Shown: positions 21,039 to 29,064 of the stretch, one piece after another | Numbering within the stretch: the first letter of the stretch is position 1 | How the letters are laid out: every line of letters begins with the position of its first letter | Virus record (IMG/VR): IMGVR_UViG_3300030002_000085 | Location: 1-30,404 of that record | Source of the DNA: a virus | Direction: 5' to 3' (one strand) | DNA: 30,404 nt | Made by a program: the position numbers and the translations under genes | Notes under the pieces: generated by a model | What the model was told of the DNA's origin: nothing | Seen by the model: the letters and a program-made list of their open reading frames with translations, nothing else | The model's database searches: none

Positions 21039-22721
21039 ATGAGTGAAGTAATGAAGTTGAGTATGGTTTTGAGTGCGACAGATAAAATGTCCCGCGTTAT
21101 CGACCAAGCAACAAAGAAGTCTACAGCATCAATGACTAACTTCCAAAAGAGGGCTAACGCTATTGGTGGAAAAATGCAGAAGATAGGCGCAGGAATGGCA
21201 GCTTCAGGGGCGGCAATAACAGGAGCTTTGTTTGCAGATGTGGCTTCGATTGCATCAAAAGCAAAACAGATAGAATTCTCAGCCCAGAAAGTAGGAATGT
21301 CAACTCAAAGTTTTCAAAAATACAGCGGTTTTGCTGAAAAAATGGGTGTTGAAATAACCGGTTTAGAAATGGCGTTCGGGAGGTTGTCAAAAGCTCAAAT
21401 ATCCGCTGCTATGGGGAATAAAGCGGCTGCAAAGATTTTTAAAATGTCTGGACTATCTATTTACGATTCAAATGGAAGATTAAAAAACAGTTCAGCGCTC
21501 CTAACTGAATTATCTGATAAATTTAAAAACGCACCAAACGGACCGAAAAAGACAGCTCTTGCTATGATGCTTTTTGGAAAGTCAGGTAAAGACCTTATTC
21601 CAATGCTTAATCAAGGAAGTAAAGCTATCAAAGCGTATGGAGATAAAATGGAGCAGTACGGAGTTGTTCTCACTGATAAACAGATAGCAGAATTCAAAAA
21701 ATACCGAGCTGCTATGGGCGAAAATAAATTGGCAATGATGGGAATAAAAACGACTATCGCTGTAAGCGTTCTTCCTACTGTGATAAAGTATATGCAGAAA
21801 ATTGCAGACATATCTAAGAAGATTTCAATGTGGACACAGAGGCATAAAACTTTAGCTAAAACAGTCTTAACTATGGCTGCTAGCACTGGAATTCTTCTCA
21901 CTGTTTTAGGCACTTTTCTTCTTGTATCTGGAACGGTAATACGAACTATTGGAAATTTTAAAAAGATAATGGATTTAGCAAGAATCGGGATAGCTCTGAC
22001 TAAAAACTCGATGATTCTTTTCAAAATTCAATACTACGCCTTAGCTGTTGCTCAAAAAGTAGCTACCGCAGGACAATGGCTTTTAAATTCCGCACTATTA
22101 GCAAATCCGATTACATGGGTAGTTGTAGGAATTGCCGCATTAACTGCTGCTATAGTAATTGCATGGAAAAAATTTGCATGGTTTCGAGCCGGAATAAAAA
22201 CAGCATGGGACACGATAAAAGGGTTCGGTAATATCCTAAAAGAATACGTAATCGACAGAATAAAAGGTCTAATATCTGGAATTGGAAGCATAGGCAAGGC
22301 ATTTGCATTATTACGACAAGGCAAATTTTCAGCAGCCGGAAAAGTAGCATGGAGTGGTGTTAAAGACTTAAGCGGAATAACAGCTACTCAAAACGCAATC
22401 AAAAAGAGTGTTGTACTTGTAAAGAGTGTGCCGGGAACATATAACCGACATTTAGCAATTGAGGAAGCTGCTCAAAGAGCAAAAGACGAGCCTAAATCAC
22501 GAGCAGCAGTTCGTTCAACACAAGCGTACAATTCAAGCAACATTCAGAGAGCAAACATATCAAATGCTCCTGCTATTCATTATGCACCTGTTATCCATTT
22601 AAACGGAGGCTCACCGACAGTAAAACAGGATATTTCTAAAATACTGAATGAGCATAAAACAGAAATTGAACAGTGGTTGAAAAAATATTCTCAAAATCAA
22701 AATCGCTTATCCTTTAACTAA
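21039..22721 (+). CDS. Tape measure protein
   Basis: A 560-residue tape measure protein that sets tail length and is ejected with DNA. The N-terminal region has the family pattern LSMVLSATDKMSRVIDQATK and then SKAKQIEFSAQKVGM near residue 75. A central helical region ends in KMQKIADISKKISMW-like segments. Two hydrophobic stretches (about 275-300 and 347-376, the latter LLANPITWVVVGIAALTAAI) are likely membrane-active. The C-terminus is basic and Asn/Gln-rich. At roughly 0.15 nm per residue it predicts a tail near 80 nm. The stop TAA overlaps the gpU-like ATG by one base. Confidence 0.9.
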   Translation: MSEVMKLSMVLSATDKMSRVIDQATKKSTASMTNFQKRANAIGGKMQKIGAGMAASGAAITGALFADVASIASKAKQIEFSAQKVGMSTQSFQKYSGFAEKMGVEITGLEMAFGRLSKAQISAAMGNKAAAKIFKMSGLSIYDSNGRLKNSSALLTELSDKFKNAPNGPKKTALAMMLFGKSGKDLIPMLNQGSKAIKAYGDKMEQYGVVLTDKQIAEFKKYRAAMGENKLAMMGIKTTIAVSVLPTVIKYMQKIADISKKISMWTQRHKTLAKTVLTMAASTGILLTVLGTFLLVSGTVIRTIGNFKKIMDLARIGIALTKNSMILFKIQYYALAVAQKVATAGQWLLNSALLANPITWVVVGIAALTAAIVIAWKKFAWFRAGIKTAWDTIKGFGNILKEYVIDRIKGLISGIGSIGKAFALLRQGKFSAAGKVAWSGVKDLSGITATQNAIKKSVVLVKSVPGTYNRHLAIEEAAQRAKDEPKSRAAVRSTQAYNSSNIQRANISNAPAIHYAPVIHLNGGSPTVKQDISKILNEHKTEIEQWLKKYSQNQNRLSFN

Positions 22722-23557
22722 TGTTTCTAACGTTCGCAAATATAACTTTTCAAGGAATAAAACTGCCGCAATCGTGGGATGGTAGTTTTGAAACTAACTA
22801 TGGACAGATACCAATTATCGGTTCTAAGCCAGTAGTTCAGGGAACTGGTGAGAAATTAGACGAATACGATATAACAGCCTTATTTCATATTGAGTTCTGC
22901 ACACCACGTGCTGAAATGGATGCTTTACAAAAAGTTCGTAAAGGTGGAATTGTTGATTATTTAGTAGATGGAACCGGAAAAAATTACGGAAAATTCGTAA
23001 TAACAACATTATCAGAAAGTAAAGTAGTTTGTCTCGATAATGGTTATCCAACTGCTATAACATGTCAGATTCACCTATTAGAATATAATACGAACGCTAG
23101 CTTTATAAAACAAACAGGGTCAGCTTTAGTTAGTCAAAGTCCTGTTCCTATTGCAGCAATACCTTTGAAACAATCAACTGGTTTATCAATAGCAGAGAGT
23201 GTAAAGAGCGGTCAAATTTCATCAGCCAGATTACAGGCTTCAATTGCTGCGAATCCTGCTCCATCAAATGGTATGTATACTAAAATAGCAGCTACGGCAG
23301 ATAGTGCTAAGTCTTCATTTATGCAAGCAAATACAAAGGTAGAAGCAACAAAGAAAATAGCTTTTCGTGCTATTAATCTGAGTAATTCTATCACTATGGT
23401 AAATTCTGCATTGGATGATATAAAGGCAGCTGCTGCAGTAAAGAATCCAAACGATTTACTGACAGCGAATAACAAGTTGACAGATTCACTTTATTATATG
23501 AATAAAAGCTATGCACCTGTTGCGGCTTTTATTGGAAGTAGGGAGGGCGGAGAATGA
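22721..23557 (+). CDS. P2 gpU-like tail protein
   Basis: A 278-residue protein. Residues 1-130 match P2 gpU-type tail proteins: SKPVVQGTGEKLDEYDITAL, PRAEMDALQKVRKGGIVDYL and VDGTGKNYGKFVITTLSE are the family core. The C-terminal 140 residues are Ala/Ser-rich and helical, making it longer than P2 gpU (159). That suggests an added domain that may contact the tape measure or inner tube. Its position right after the tape measure, and its overlap with the gpX-like gene (ATGA at 23554), repeat the P2 T-U-X-D order. Confidence 0.85.
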   Translation: MFLTFANITFQGIKLPQSWDGSFETNYGQIPIIGSKPVVQGTGEKLDEYDITALFHIEFCTPRAEMDALQKVRKGGIVDYLVDGTGKNYGKFVITTLSESKVVCLDNGYPTAITCQIHLLEYNTNASFIKQTGSALVSQSPVPIAAIPLKQSTGLSIAESVKSGQISSARLQASIAANPAPSNGMYTKIAATADSAKSSFMQANTKVEATKKIAFRAINLSNSITMVNSALDDIKAAAAVKNPNDLLTANNKLTDSLYYMNKSYAPVAAFIGSREGGE

Positions 23558-23769
23558 GCACTTTTAATTATACAACTGGACAGGGCGAAACATGGGGCTC
23601 TATAGCGTGGAAGATGTACGGTTCTATGTCGGGAATTAAAACACTGATTGAAGCCAATACCGCAGTTCCTATTGATACAGAATTACCTGAAGGAACAATT
23701 CTTTTAGTACCTATTTTAGATGACACAGATTCAGCAATACTAACAACGAAATTACCGCCATGGAAGTAG
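23554..23769 (+). CDS. P2 gpX-like LysM tail protein
   Basis: A 71-residue protein of the P2 tail protein X family, a LysM-like fold. It shows YTTGQGETWGSIAWKMYGSM and a PEGTILLVPILD ending, the usual Q-G-E-T-x-x-x-I-A and L-P-x-G-x-x-L-x-V-P pattern. The start has a purine-rich upstream region (GGGAGGGCGGAGA) and overlaps the gpU-like stop. It probably helps build the central baseplate hub beside gpU and gpD. The stop is TAG at 23767-23769. Confidence 0.9.
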   Translation: MSTFNYTTGQGETWGSIAWKMYGSMSGIKTLIEANTAVPIDTELPEGTILLVPILDDTDSAILTTKLPPWK

Positions 23770-23785
23770 CTAAAAAAATAACATT

Positions 23786-24004
23786 ATGACAAAGAAAATT
23801 ATTTTAGAAGCATATCGAGAAGAAAAATTCAAAAAATCAACTTTTAAAGTGATTGGAGAAGGTTTTGAATTCACAGGTAATATAGCCTTTACAAGGGAAG
23901 AAGATTCAATTCTTTTAAATGTTAGGGGTATCGGTGATATTTGTGTCAATCTTAAATATGTAAAATTAATATTCCCTGATAATGGAAGTAGCAAGGAAAG
24001 CTGA
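23786..24004 (+). CDS. Small hypothetical protein in tail hub cluster
   Basis: A 72-residue protein from ATG 23786, between the gpX-like and gpD-like genes, starting MTKKIILEAYREEKFKKSTF. It is beta-like with a central GEGFEFTGNIAFTREEDSIL stretch. It has no signal peptide or Cys motif. P2 has no gene at this point. It overlaps the gpD-like start by 23 bases in another frame. I recognise no family; it could be a small baseplate accessory or a moron-type insertion. Confidence 0.65.
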   Translation: MTKKIILEAYREEKFKKSTFKVIGEGFEFTGNIAFTREEDSILLNVRGIGDICVNLKYVKLIFPDNGSSKES

Positions 24005-25067
24005 TATAACGCTATTTTGGAATAAGAATAACGTAACGAATAAAATAAAGCAATATGTTTCATCAGTCACGTACACAGACCACGAGGAAGAAGCCACTGA
24101 CGAGATATCGTTGGTTTTGGATAATACGAGTGCCGTTTGGTTTGAGGATTGGTATCCGGCTGAAGGTGATACTTTACAACTCTACATCGGGTATCATCAA
24201 CTTCAAATAGACAGTGGTCTATTTGAAGTTGATGACGTAACGCTTTCGGGACCTCCTGACCAGATAACGATTAAAGCTATCTCAGCCGGAATTTCTAAGG
24301 CATTGAGAACAAAAAACAGTAAAGCTTTTGAGGAACAAACCTTAAAGCAGATAGCTCTTTATTTCTGCCGGAAACATGGATTCACGTTGATAGATGGTTC
24401 TAATATGCTTTCTCAAATCTGGTTGGATAGGAAAACTCAAAATACTAAAACAGATTTAGCTTTTCTTTCTGAATTGGCTAAGGAGTATGGTTTTATGTTT
24501 ACCGTCAAGGGTCAAAAAATGGTTTTTATCAGCTATCATGACCTCGAAGAAGTAGCCTCGGTTACAGAGATAGATAAAACACAATTATCATCTTATGAGC
24601 TAAACGAAAAAACATTTGATACTTATTCGAGCGGTGAAATAAAGCAGAGAAACCGCAAAAAAGGTAAACTTGTAGTTTACAACATTGACAATATTCTTTC
24701 GGGTGGTAATGATAAAGCCATTTTCTTTGGTTCTGTAGCTTCGAGTAGTCAAGCAGAAGCAAAAGTAAAAGGCGGACTTTGGGGAAAGAATAAATACAAG
24801 CAGTCAGGTACAATAACGGGTCCCGGTGACCCGCAAATGGTAGCCGGAAATAATTTTGATTTAACCGGTTTTGGAATGGGTTCAGGTAAATATCATATAC
24901 CAACTTCCACGCATACGATTGATAGTTCGGGAGGCTATACGATGTCATTAGAAATTAGAAAGACAGGGTCAATACCTAAACCAAAACGAGTGCCTAGAGT
25001 TAAGCAGGAAAAACCGACAACATCGGAAACGGCTTTTGATAGTTTGGGAGAAGAAAAAGAAGAATAA
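23982..25067 (+). CDS. Baseplate hub protein (P2 gpD type)
   Basis: A 361-residue protein of the P2 gpD/Mu gp44 hub family. It shows SSVTYTDHEEEATDEISLVL, WYPAEGDTLQLYIGYH, GLFEVDDVTLSGPPDQITIK and AFEEQTLKQIALYFCRKHGF, then LAFLSELAKEYGFMFTVKGQ and a C-terminal SGKYHIPTSTHTIDSSGGYT. These are the standard blocks of gpD proteins, which form the trimeric hub that links tube and spike. The tail end is charged and Pro-rich. It lies before the spike gene as in P2 and Mu. Confidence 0.92.
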   Translation: MEVARKADITLFWNKNNVTNKIKQYVSSVTYTDHEEEATDEISLVLDNTSAVWFEDWYPAEGDTLQLYIGYHQLQIDSGLFEVDDVTLSGPPDQITIKAISAGISKALRTKNSKAFEEQTLKQIALYFCRKHGFTLIDGSNMLSQIWLDRKTQNTKTDLAFLSELAKEYGFMFTVKGQKMVFISYHDLEEVASVTEIDKTQLSSYELNEKTFDTYSSGEIKQRNRKKGKLVVYNIDNILSGGNDKAIFFGSVASSSQAEAKVKGGLWGKNKYKQSGTITGPGDPQMVAGNNFDLTGFGMGSGKYHIPTSTHTIDSSGGYTMSLEIRKTGSIPKPKRVPRVKQEKPTTSETAFDSLGEEKEE

Positions 25068-25069
25068 TT

Positions 25070-25522
25070 ATGCTAAGATACGGAATCATATCGGAAGTAA
25101 AAGAAGGTCGGGCACGTGTTTATTTTGATGAAATAGACATAACGAGCGGTTGGCTATCTCTGCCAAACTCAATGAGCGAAGTGAAATTATTTCCTATAAC
25201 CTGTCAGGTTGCGGTAGAAATGCATGATAACGGTGAGGATGGAGAGATATTGCACCGGGTCATAACCGACGATGAAAATATACCGGAATGGGCAAATGAA
25301 ACTACAGAAGGATATAGATTCAGTGATGGGACTTCTATATCCTACGATACAGAAAATAAAACACTAACTATAGATGGAGGAACTGAAGCAGAACTCATAT
25401 TTAAATGTAAAAAACTAACAGTTACCGGAGATGTCATTGCGGGAGTCGAGGAAATATCATTGATTAACCATTTACACACAACTCCGGTAGGACCTAGTGG
25501 AAAACCAATTCCAAAACCATGA
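25070..25522 (+). CDS. Baseplate spike protein (gpV / Mu gp45 type)
   Basis: A 150-residue spike. The N-terminal OB-fold part (LRYGIISEVKEGRARVYFDE and ITSGWLSLPNSM) resembles gpV. It is followed by a beta-helical stretch (SYDTENKTLTIDGGTEAELI, FKCKKLTVTGDVIAG) and a tip with HLHTTPVGPSG. The HxH at the apex matches the iron-binding residues of known P2 and Mu spike tips. All parts appear present in a compact version. It would pierce the outer membrane. The stop TGA overlaps the next gene start. Confidence 0.9.
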   Translation: MLRYGIISEVKEGRARVYFDEIDITSGWLSLPNSMSEVKLFPITCQVAVEMHDNGEDGEILHRVITDDENIPEWANETTEGYRFSDGTSISYDTENKTLTIDGGTEAELIFKCKKLTVTGDVIAGVEEISLINHLHTTPVGPSGKPIPKP

Positions 25523-25746
25523 GCATAGATAAAAATCAATTGAAAACTGATATTGTATCAATTCTAGATACAATGAAAACAGATACAGGGGATCAGCAAG
25601 ATGCTATTAATTCATTTGCCGACCAACTTTCTGATAAAATTGCAGATGCCATTAAACGCGGAATAGATACGACTACCGTGGATGCCATATTGACAGCCGG
25701 TTCGGTAGCAGTAACCGGAACTATAACTTTAACAGCAACAAAATGA
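25519..25746 (+). CDS. Small hypothetical protein after spike
   Basis: A 75-residue protein with an acidic, helical first half (SIDKNQLKTDIVSILDTMKT) and a Thr/Val-rich beta tail (AGSVAVTGTITLTATK). It is joined to the spike gene and the gp25-like gene by ATGA overlaps on both sides, which supports real translation. Small proteins of similar size and place occur in other contractile phages of Bacteroidota and Firmicutes. Its function is not known; a chaperone or baseplate plug is possible. Confidence 0.7.
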   Translation: MSIDKNQLKTDIVSILDTMKTDTGDQQDAINSFADQLSDKIADAIKRGIDTTTVDAILTAGSVAVTGTITLTATK

Positions 25747-26159
25747 ACGGAGATAGCAGTATATCATTAAACACATTTGGCGTTTCTGTGGAAGGTGCCG
25801 AGGATATAGCTCAAAGTTGGTATGTCATTCTTCATACAATACCTGGTAGCGACCCATTGCGTCCAAATTTTGGTAGTTACATCTATCAATATGCAGACAA
25901 GCCAAATAATGGATTTAGCGGAAATTTTTCAGCTCAGATAATAAAAGACTTGGAGAAATGGGAGACTAGATGTACTATTTCGCAGGTAAAGCCAATTGTT
26001 GGCGATGACAATAATATAAAAGTGGCTATTTCGGGTATTTACATTCAAACAAATACCAAAATAGAAGCAACTCTCTCAATAAATGACCTTATTTCTGCTA
26101 ATAATGTAGCGAAAATGAAAGCATATTCACAAGCATATAACGATAAACAATATAGTTAA
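25743..26159 (+). CDS. Baseplate wedge protein (gpW/gp25 family)
   Basis: A 138-residue protein of the gpW/gp25 family. It has the conserved GAEDIAQSWYVILHTIPGSD and DPLRPNFGSYIYQY block (the P-G-x-D-P-x-x-P-x-F-G signature) and a C-terminal beta part. The protein forms the inner baseplate wedge and links sheath initiation to the hub. Length is normal for the family (P2 W 115, T4 gp25 132). The TAA overlaps the gpJ start region closely: the next ATG follows immediately. Confidence 0.92.
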   Translation: MNGDSSISLNTFGVSVEGAEDIAQSWYVILHTIPGSDPLRPNFGSYIYQYADKPNNGFSGNFSAQIIKDLEKWETRCTISQVKPIVGDDNNIKVAISGIYIQTNTKIEATLSINDLISANNVAKMKAYSQAYNDKQYS

Positions 26160-27446
26160 ATGGCACTAACAGACCCAATTTTTGTGGATTCCGATCCTGC
26201 GGTTATTTTATCAGAAGTTTTATCAGATTTTGAGAATTTGAGCGGAAAAACTATTGAGCCGGCACAGCCCGAATACATAATAGCCTCAGCAATCGCATAT
26301 CACAAGGCACTTGCGATGAACAGAGTAAATGCTGCCGGAAAGTCAATGCTAGTTGATTTTTCAACGGCACCGGTATTAGATTATTTAGCTTCGCTATTCA
26401 ATATAACACGTCTTCCGGCTCAGGGAGCAGTATGTACGCTTGGATTCACTATTGTAACCGGGCATTTACAGGTAACCATTCCTTTAGGTACTCGTGTTGT
26501 TAGCGCAGATGGACAAATGATATTCGCAACGGATGATGATGTAGTTGTGCCTGTTGGAGTTGATTCTGTTGAAGTCTCAGCAACTTGCCAAACTACCGGA
26601 GTTTCAGGTAACGGCTACGGAATAGGGGAAATAAACACAGTTCAAGACCCTTATGCCTATATTTCAGCGGTTACAAACACGAATATTACCGCCGGAGGTT
26701 CAGATGAAGAAAGTGACGACGAATTAAGGTCACGTGTTCAATTAGCTACATCTAAATTCAGCACAGCAGGGAGCCGAAACGCTTATATCTATTGGGCTAA
26801 AACAGCAAGCGCTCTTATTTCTGATGTTGCCATTGCCACTTTAGGAGACTATCTTCCAATAGAGACAATAGCAACTTACAATAACGGAACTACTTACAAC
26901 ATAAATAGCTTTGTAACTATCAACGGTATTGTTGCTGTTTGCGTAAAGAATGGAACTGTAGGTATAAATCCGCTTACAAATACCGAAAACTGGATAAAAG
27001 CCGGAGAGGTTCATATATTCTCTTTGTTGGATAACGGAGAAATACCGACAACCGCAATAAATGACAAAATATCACAAATATTGAGTGATGAAAATATACG
27101 ACCTTTGACAGATACTGTAGTCGTTAGAGAACCGACAGAATTAATGTATAGCTTATCGGTTAATGTAATAAAGAGTCCTAATGCTTTAGGGTCAGACCTT
27201 ACAAGTTCACTGTATACGATATTAAATGATTTTGCAACAGCAAAAAAACAGGCTTTAGGACTTGATATTGTAGCTACTTACATAGAATCTATTTGCAGAA
27301 TATCAAATGTATACGATGTAACTGCAACGATAATTCCAACGATCGGAAGTTTAACCGGTAGAAACTTAGTGGTAAGTCCTTGGCAGGTTGCAAAACTTGA
27401 AGCAGGGGGAATAACAATTACAATAACAGGGTCTAACAATGGGTAG
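26160..27446 (+). CDS. Baseplate protein J with carbohydrate-binding-like insert
   Basis: A 428-residue gpJ-type wedge protein. Landmarks are MALTDPIFVDSDPAVILSEV at the start, LVDFSTAPVLDYLASLFNIT, GYGIGEINTVQDPYAYISAV, GGSDEESDDELRSRVQLAT, and AGEVHIFSLLDNGEIPTTAI. Residues 232-281 (26853-27002) interrupt this pattern with ETIATYNNGTTYNINSFVTI and WIKAGE, resembling carbohydrate-binding modules of the CBM5/12 type. P2 J is 302 residues, and the insert accounts for part of the excess. The insert is placed where the sheath-facing domain usually leads to the C-terminal domain. The stop is TAG. Confidence 0.9.
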   Translation: MALTDPIFVDSDPAVILSEVLSDFENLSGKTIEPAQPEYIIASAIAYHKALAMNRVNAAGKSMLVDFSTAPVLDYLASLFNITRLPAQGAVCTLGFTIVTGHLQVTIPLGTRVVSADGQMIFATDDDVVVPVGVDSVEVSATCQTTGVSGNGYGIGEINTVQDPYAYISAVTNTNITAGGSDEESDDELRSRVQLATSKFSTAGSRNAYIYWAKTASALISDVAIATLGDYLPIETIATYNNGTTYNINSFVTINGIVAVCVKNGTVGINPLTNTENWIKAGEVHIFSLLDNGEIPTTAINDKISQILSDENIRPLTDTVVVREPTELMYSLSVNVIKSPNALGSDLTSSLYTILNDFATAKKQALGLDIVATYIESICRISNVYDVTATIIPTIGSLTGRNLVVSPWQVAKLEAGGITITITGSNNG

Positions 27447-28035
27447 AAAATTAATGGCTTCGGCTGTAGCTGATAGTCGACTTGGAATATTTGATGAAAT
27501 CATATCAAACCAGTTTGACAACATAGACTTAGCACCTATGATGGTTTATCTGGTTGATGTTGTTCAATCTTCCGCTTTACCCTGGTTAGCTAAGCAATTC
27601 GATGTAGATGGATTCAGAGGATTTGACCAATGCACGACCGTAGAACAGCAAAGAGAGCTTATTAAGAATGCAATAAGACTGCACAGAAATATAGGCACTA
27701 TTTGGGGGATAAAAAAAGCCTGTTCATTAATTGGATTTACGCCAAAAAGTACACAAGAGAATGTTCCCATTTATCCCGGAGGGGAAAATGTATGGTGTGC
27801 CTTTCGGGTAGAACTTACACCTAATGATTTAGGTGTAATTGGTGCAAATTCTCTTACTATGCTAAAATCATTTATCAGTTATTACAAAAATGCCCGGAGT
27901 ATATTAACCGAGGTATATTTCGGAATAGAATTAGAAGATAGCTTATCGCTTACCGATGACTTAGTTCTATCAGGTGGAGACTTTAATAACGACTTTAATA
28001 ACGACTTTTCAATAGAAAACGACACATTAACATGA
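27439..28035 (+). CDS. P2 gpI-like baseplate protein
   Basis: A 198-residue protein of the P2 tail protein I family, which attaches tail fibres to the wedge. It has LPWLAKQFDVDGFRGFDQCT, LIKNAIRLHRNIGTIWGIKK and ARSILTEVYFGIELEDS. The C-terminus has a small DFNNDFNND repeat (12-bp DNA repeat at 27979-28002) and an acidic end. The ATG at 27439 overlaps the gpJ stop by eight bases. It follows J directly, as in P2 J-I-H order, and precedes the fibre genes. Confidence 0.9.
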   Translation: MGRKLMASAVADSRLGIFDEIISNQFDNIDLAPMMVYLVDVVQSSALPWLAKQFDVDGFRGFDQCTTVEQQRELIKNAIRLHRNIGTIWGIKKACSLIGFTPKSTQENVPIYPGGENVWCAFRVELTPNDLGVIGANSLTMLKSFISYYKNARSILTEVYFGIELEDSLSLTDDLVLSGGDFNNDFNNDFSIENDTLT

Positions 28036-28637
28036 ACACACTAACAGTACTTCAAACACTCATAAACACTATTTTCACAACTAACGGAAATAGAGAAATA
28101 ACAGGACAAAAAACGCGCGAAACACTTAATACTGTTTTAGGCGCAACTTATATGCCGGCAGGTGCAACAATGGATTGGCATGGACCATCAACTACAATCC
28201 CAGCGGGGTGGAGTTTGAGAGATGGCAGAAGCCTATCAATTACAGATTACAATGATTTATTTCTGAATCTTGGTGGTTATCAATCACCATACGGAGTTAA
28301 CGTCGGAGCGGGAACTTTCCAGATTCCAAACGTTCCAGAAGGTTACACGGAAATTCAATGCGGTGCGACTACCGGGTATGCTTTAGGAAACATATTGGGT
28401 GAAAGAGCGCATGCATTAAGTGCAAATGAGAATGGACAACACAAACATTCAGGTATTTCACTTGGTGGTTCTAACTCTGATAATGGAGACCCCGGGAATT
28501 TAGTAGTTACGTCCCCGGGAGAATACAACGGAGTAAATGCAATATCTGGGTCTGTAACTGACTATTCAGGACTAGGAGCGCCGCACAATAATATGCCCCC
28601 TTCTATTTGTGTAAACAAAATCATAAAACTCTATTAA
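28032..28637 (+). CDS. Tail collar-domain fibre protein
   Basis: A 201-residue protein with a phage tail collar (Collar/T4 gp12-like) domain: MPAGATMDWHGPSTTIPAGW, DGRSLSITDYNDLFLNLGG and the TFQIPNVP-like block. The C-terminal half has a GERAHALSANENGQHKHSGI segment and ends APHNNMPPSICVNKIIKLY, the usual HNNMPP ending of short fibre tips. His pairs such as HKH are typical for metal-coordinated trimer tips. It is probably a receptor-binding short fibre. The N-terminal 40 residues should attach to gpI. Overlap with the gpI stop is ATGA. Confidence 0.88.
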   Translation: MNTLTVLQTLINTIFTTNGNREITGQKTRETLNTVLGATYMPAGATMDWHGPSTTIPAGWSLRDGRSLSITDYNDLFLNLGGYQSPYGVNVGAGTFQIPNVPEGYTEIQCGATTGYALGNILGERAHALSANENGQHKHSGISLGGSNSDNGDPGNLVVTSPGEYNGVNAISGSVTDYSGLGAPHNNMPPSICVNKIIKLY

Positions 28638-28638
28638 A

Positions 28639-29064
28639 ATGGAAAAACTAAAATTAATAGGAGTTTTAGAGTTGAGGTTTTTTCTGAATGGAAAATTAAT
28701 CGAGACTAAGAAGGAAAAGAACCTGATTGTTGATAGCGGATACAATGCTTTGTTTTCTGCATTGTCAGGCATTACAGGAAAGAATATAACTAAGGTTCAA
28801 TGTGGCAGTAACGGAACTGCTCCAGATTCAGGAGATACAGAAATAACTGATGCTGTAGATTTGACAATTGCTAATATAACAGCTAGTTCATCATCACTAG
28901 TTATTACATTTCAATTAGGGTCAGGAGATGCTAACGGTTTGACCATTTCGGAATTTGGAACTATTTGCGCCGATGGGACTTTATTCAGTCGCAAAAGTTG
29001 GACTCCATTTTTAAAAATATCCGATCTCTCTGTTGAGGGGACTTGGACAATATCACGAGTATGA
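28639..29064 (+). CDS. Fibre-associated structural protein
   Basis: A 141-residue, beta-rich protein beginning MEKLKLIGVLELRFFLNGKL with the segment EKNLIVDSGYNALFSALSG, then GSNGTAPDSGDTEITDAV and a C-terminal LKISDLSVEGTWTISRV. Similar proteins lie between fibre genes in phages of this group, but I know of no assigned function. It is likely a virion component or an adapter between collar fibre and the long fibre that follows. Its TGA overlaps the next ATG (ATGA at 29061-29064). Confidence 0.65.
   Translation: MEKLKLIGVLELRFFLNGKLIETKKEKNLIVDSGYNALFSALSGITGKNITKVQCGSNGTAPDSGDTEITDAVDLTIANITASSSSLVITFQLGSGDANGLTISEFGTICADGTLFSRKSWTPFLKISDLSVEGTWTISRV

Noticed and set aside
27979-28009. 12-bp tandem repeat in the gpI-like gene as a CRISPR or phase-variation tract
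   Set aside because: There are only two copies plus a partial one, in frame, encoding an Asn/Asp-rich tail; no spacer structure or frame-changing unit length is present.
29043-29060. TTG 29043 as start of the tail fibre
   Set aside because: ATG 29061 forms an ATGA overlap with the preceding stop, matching the coupling seen throughout the operon.
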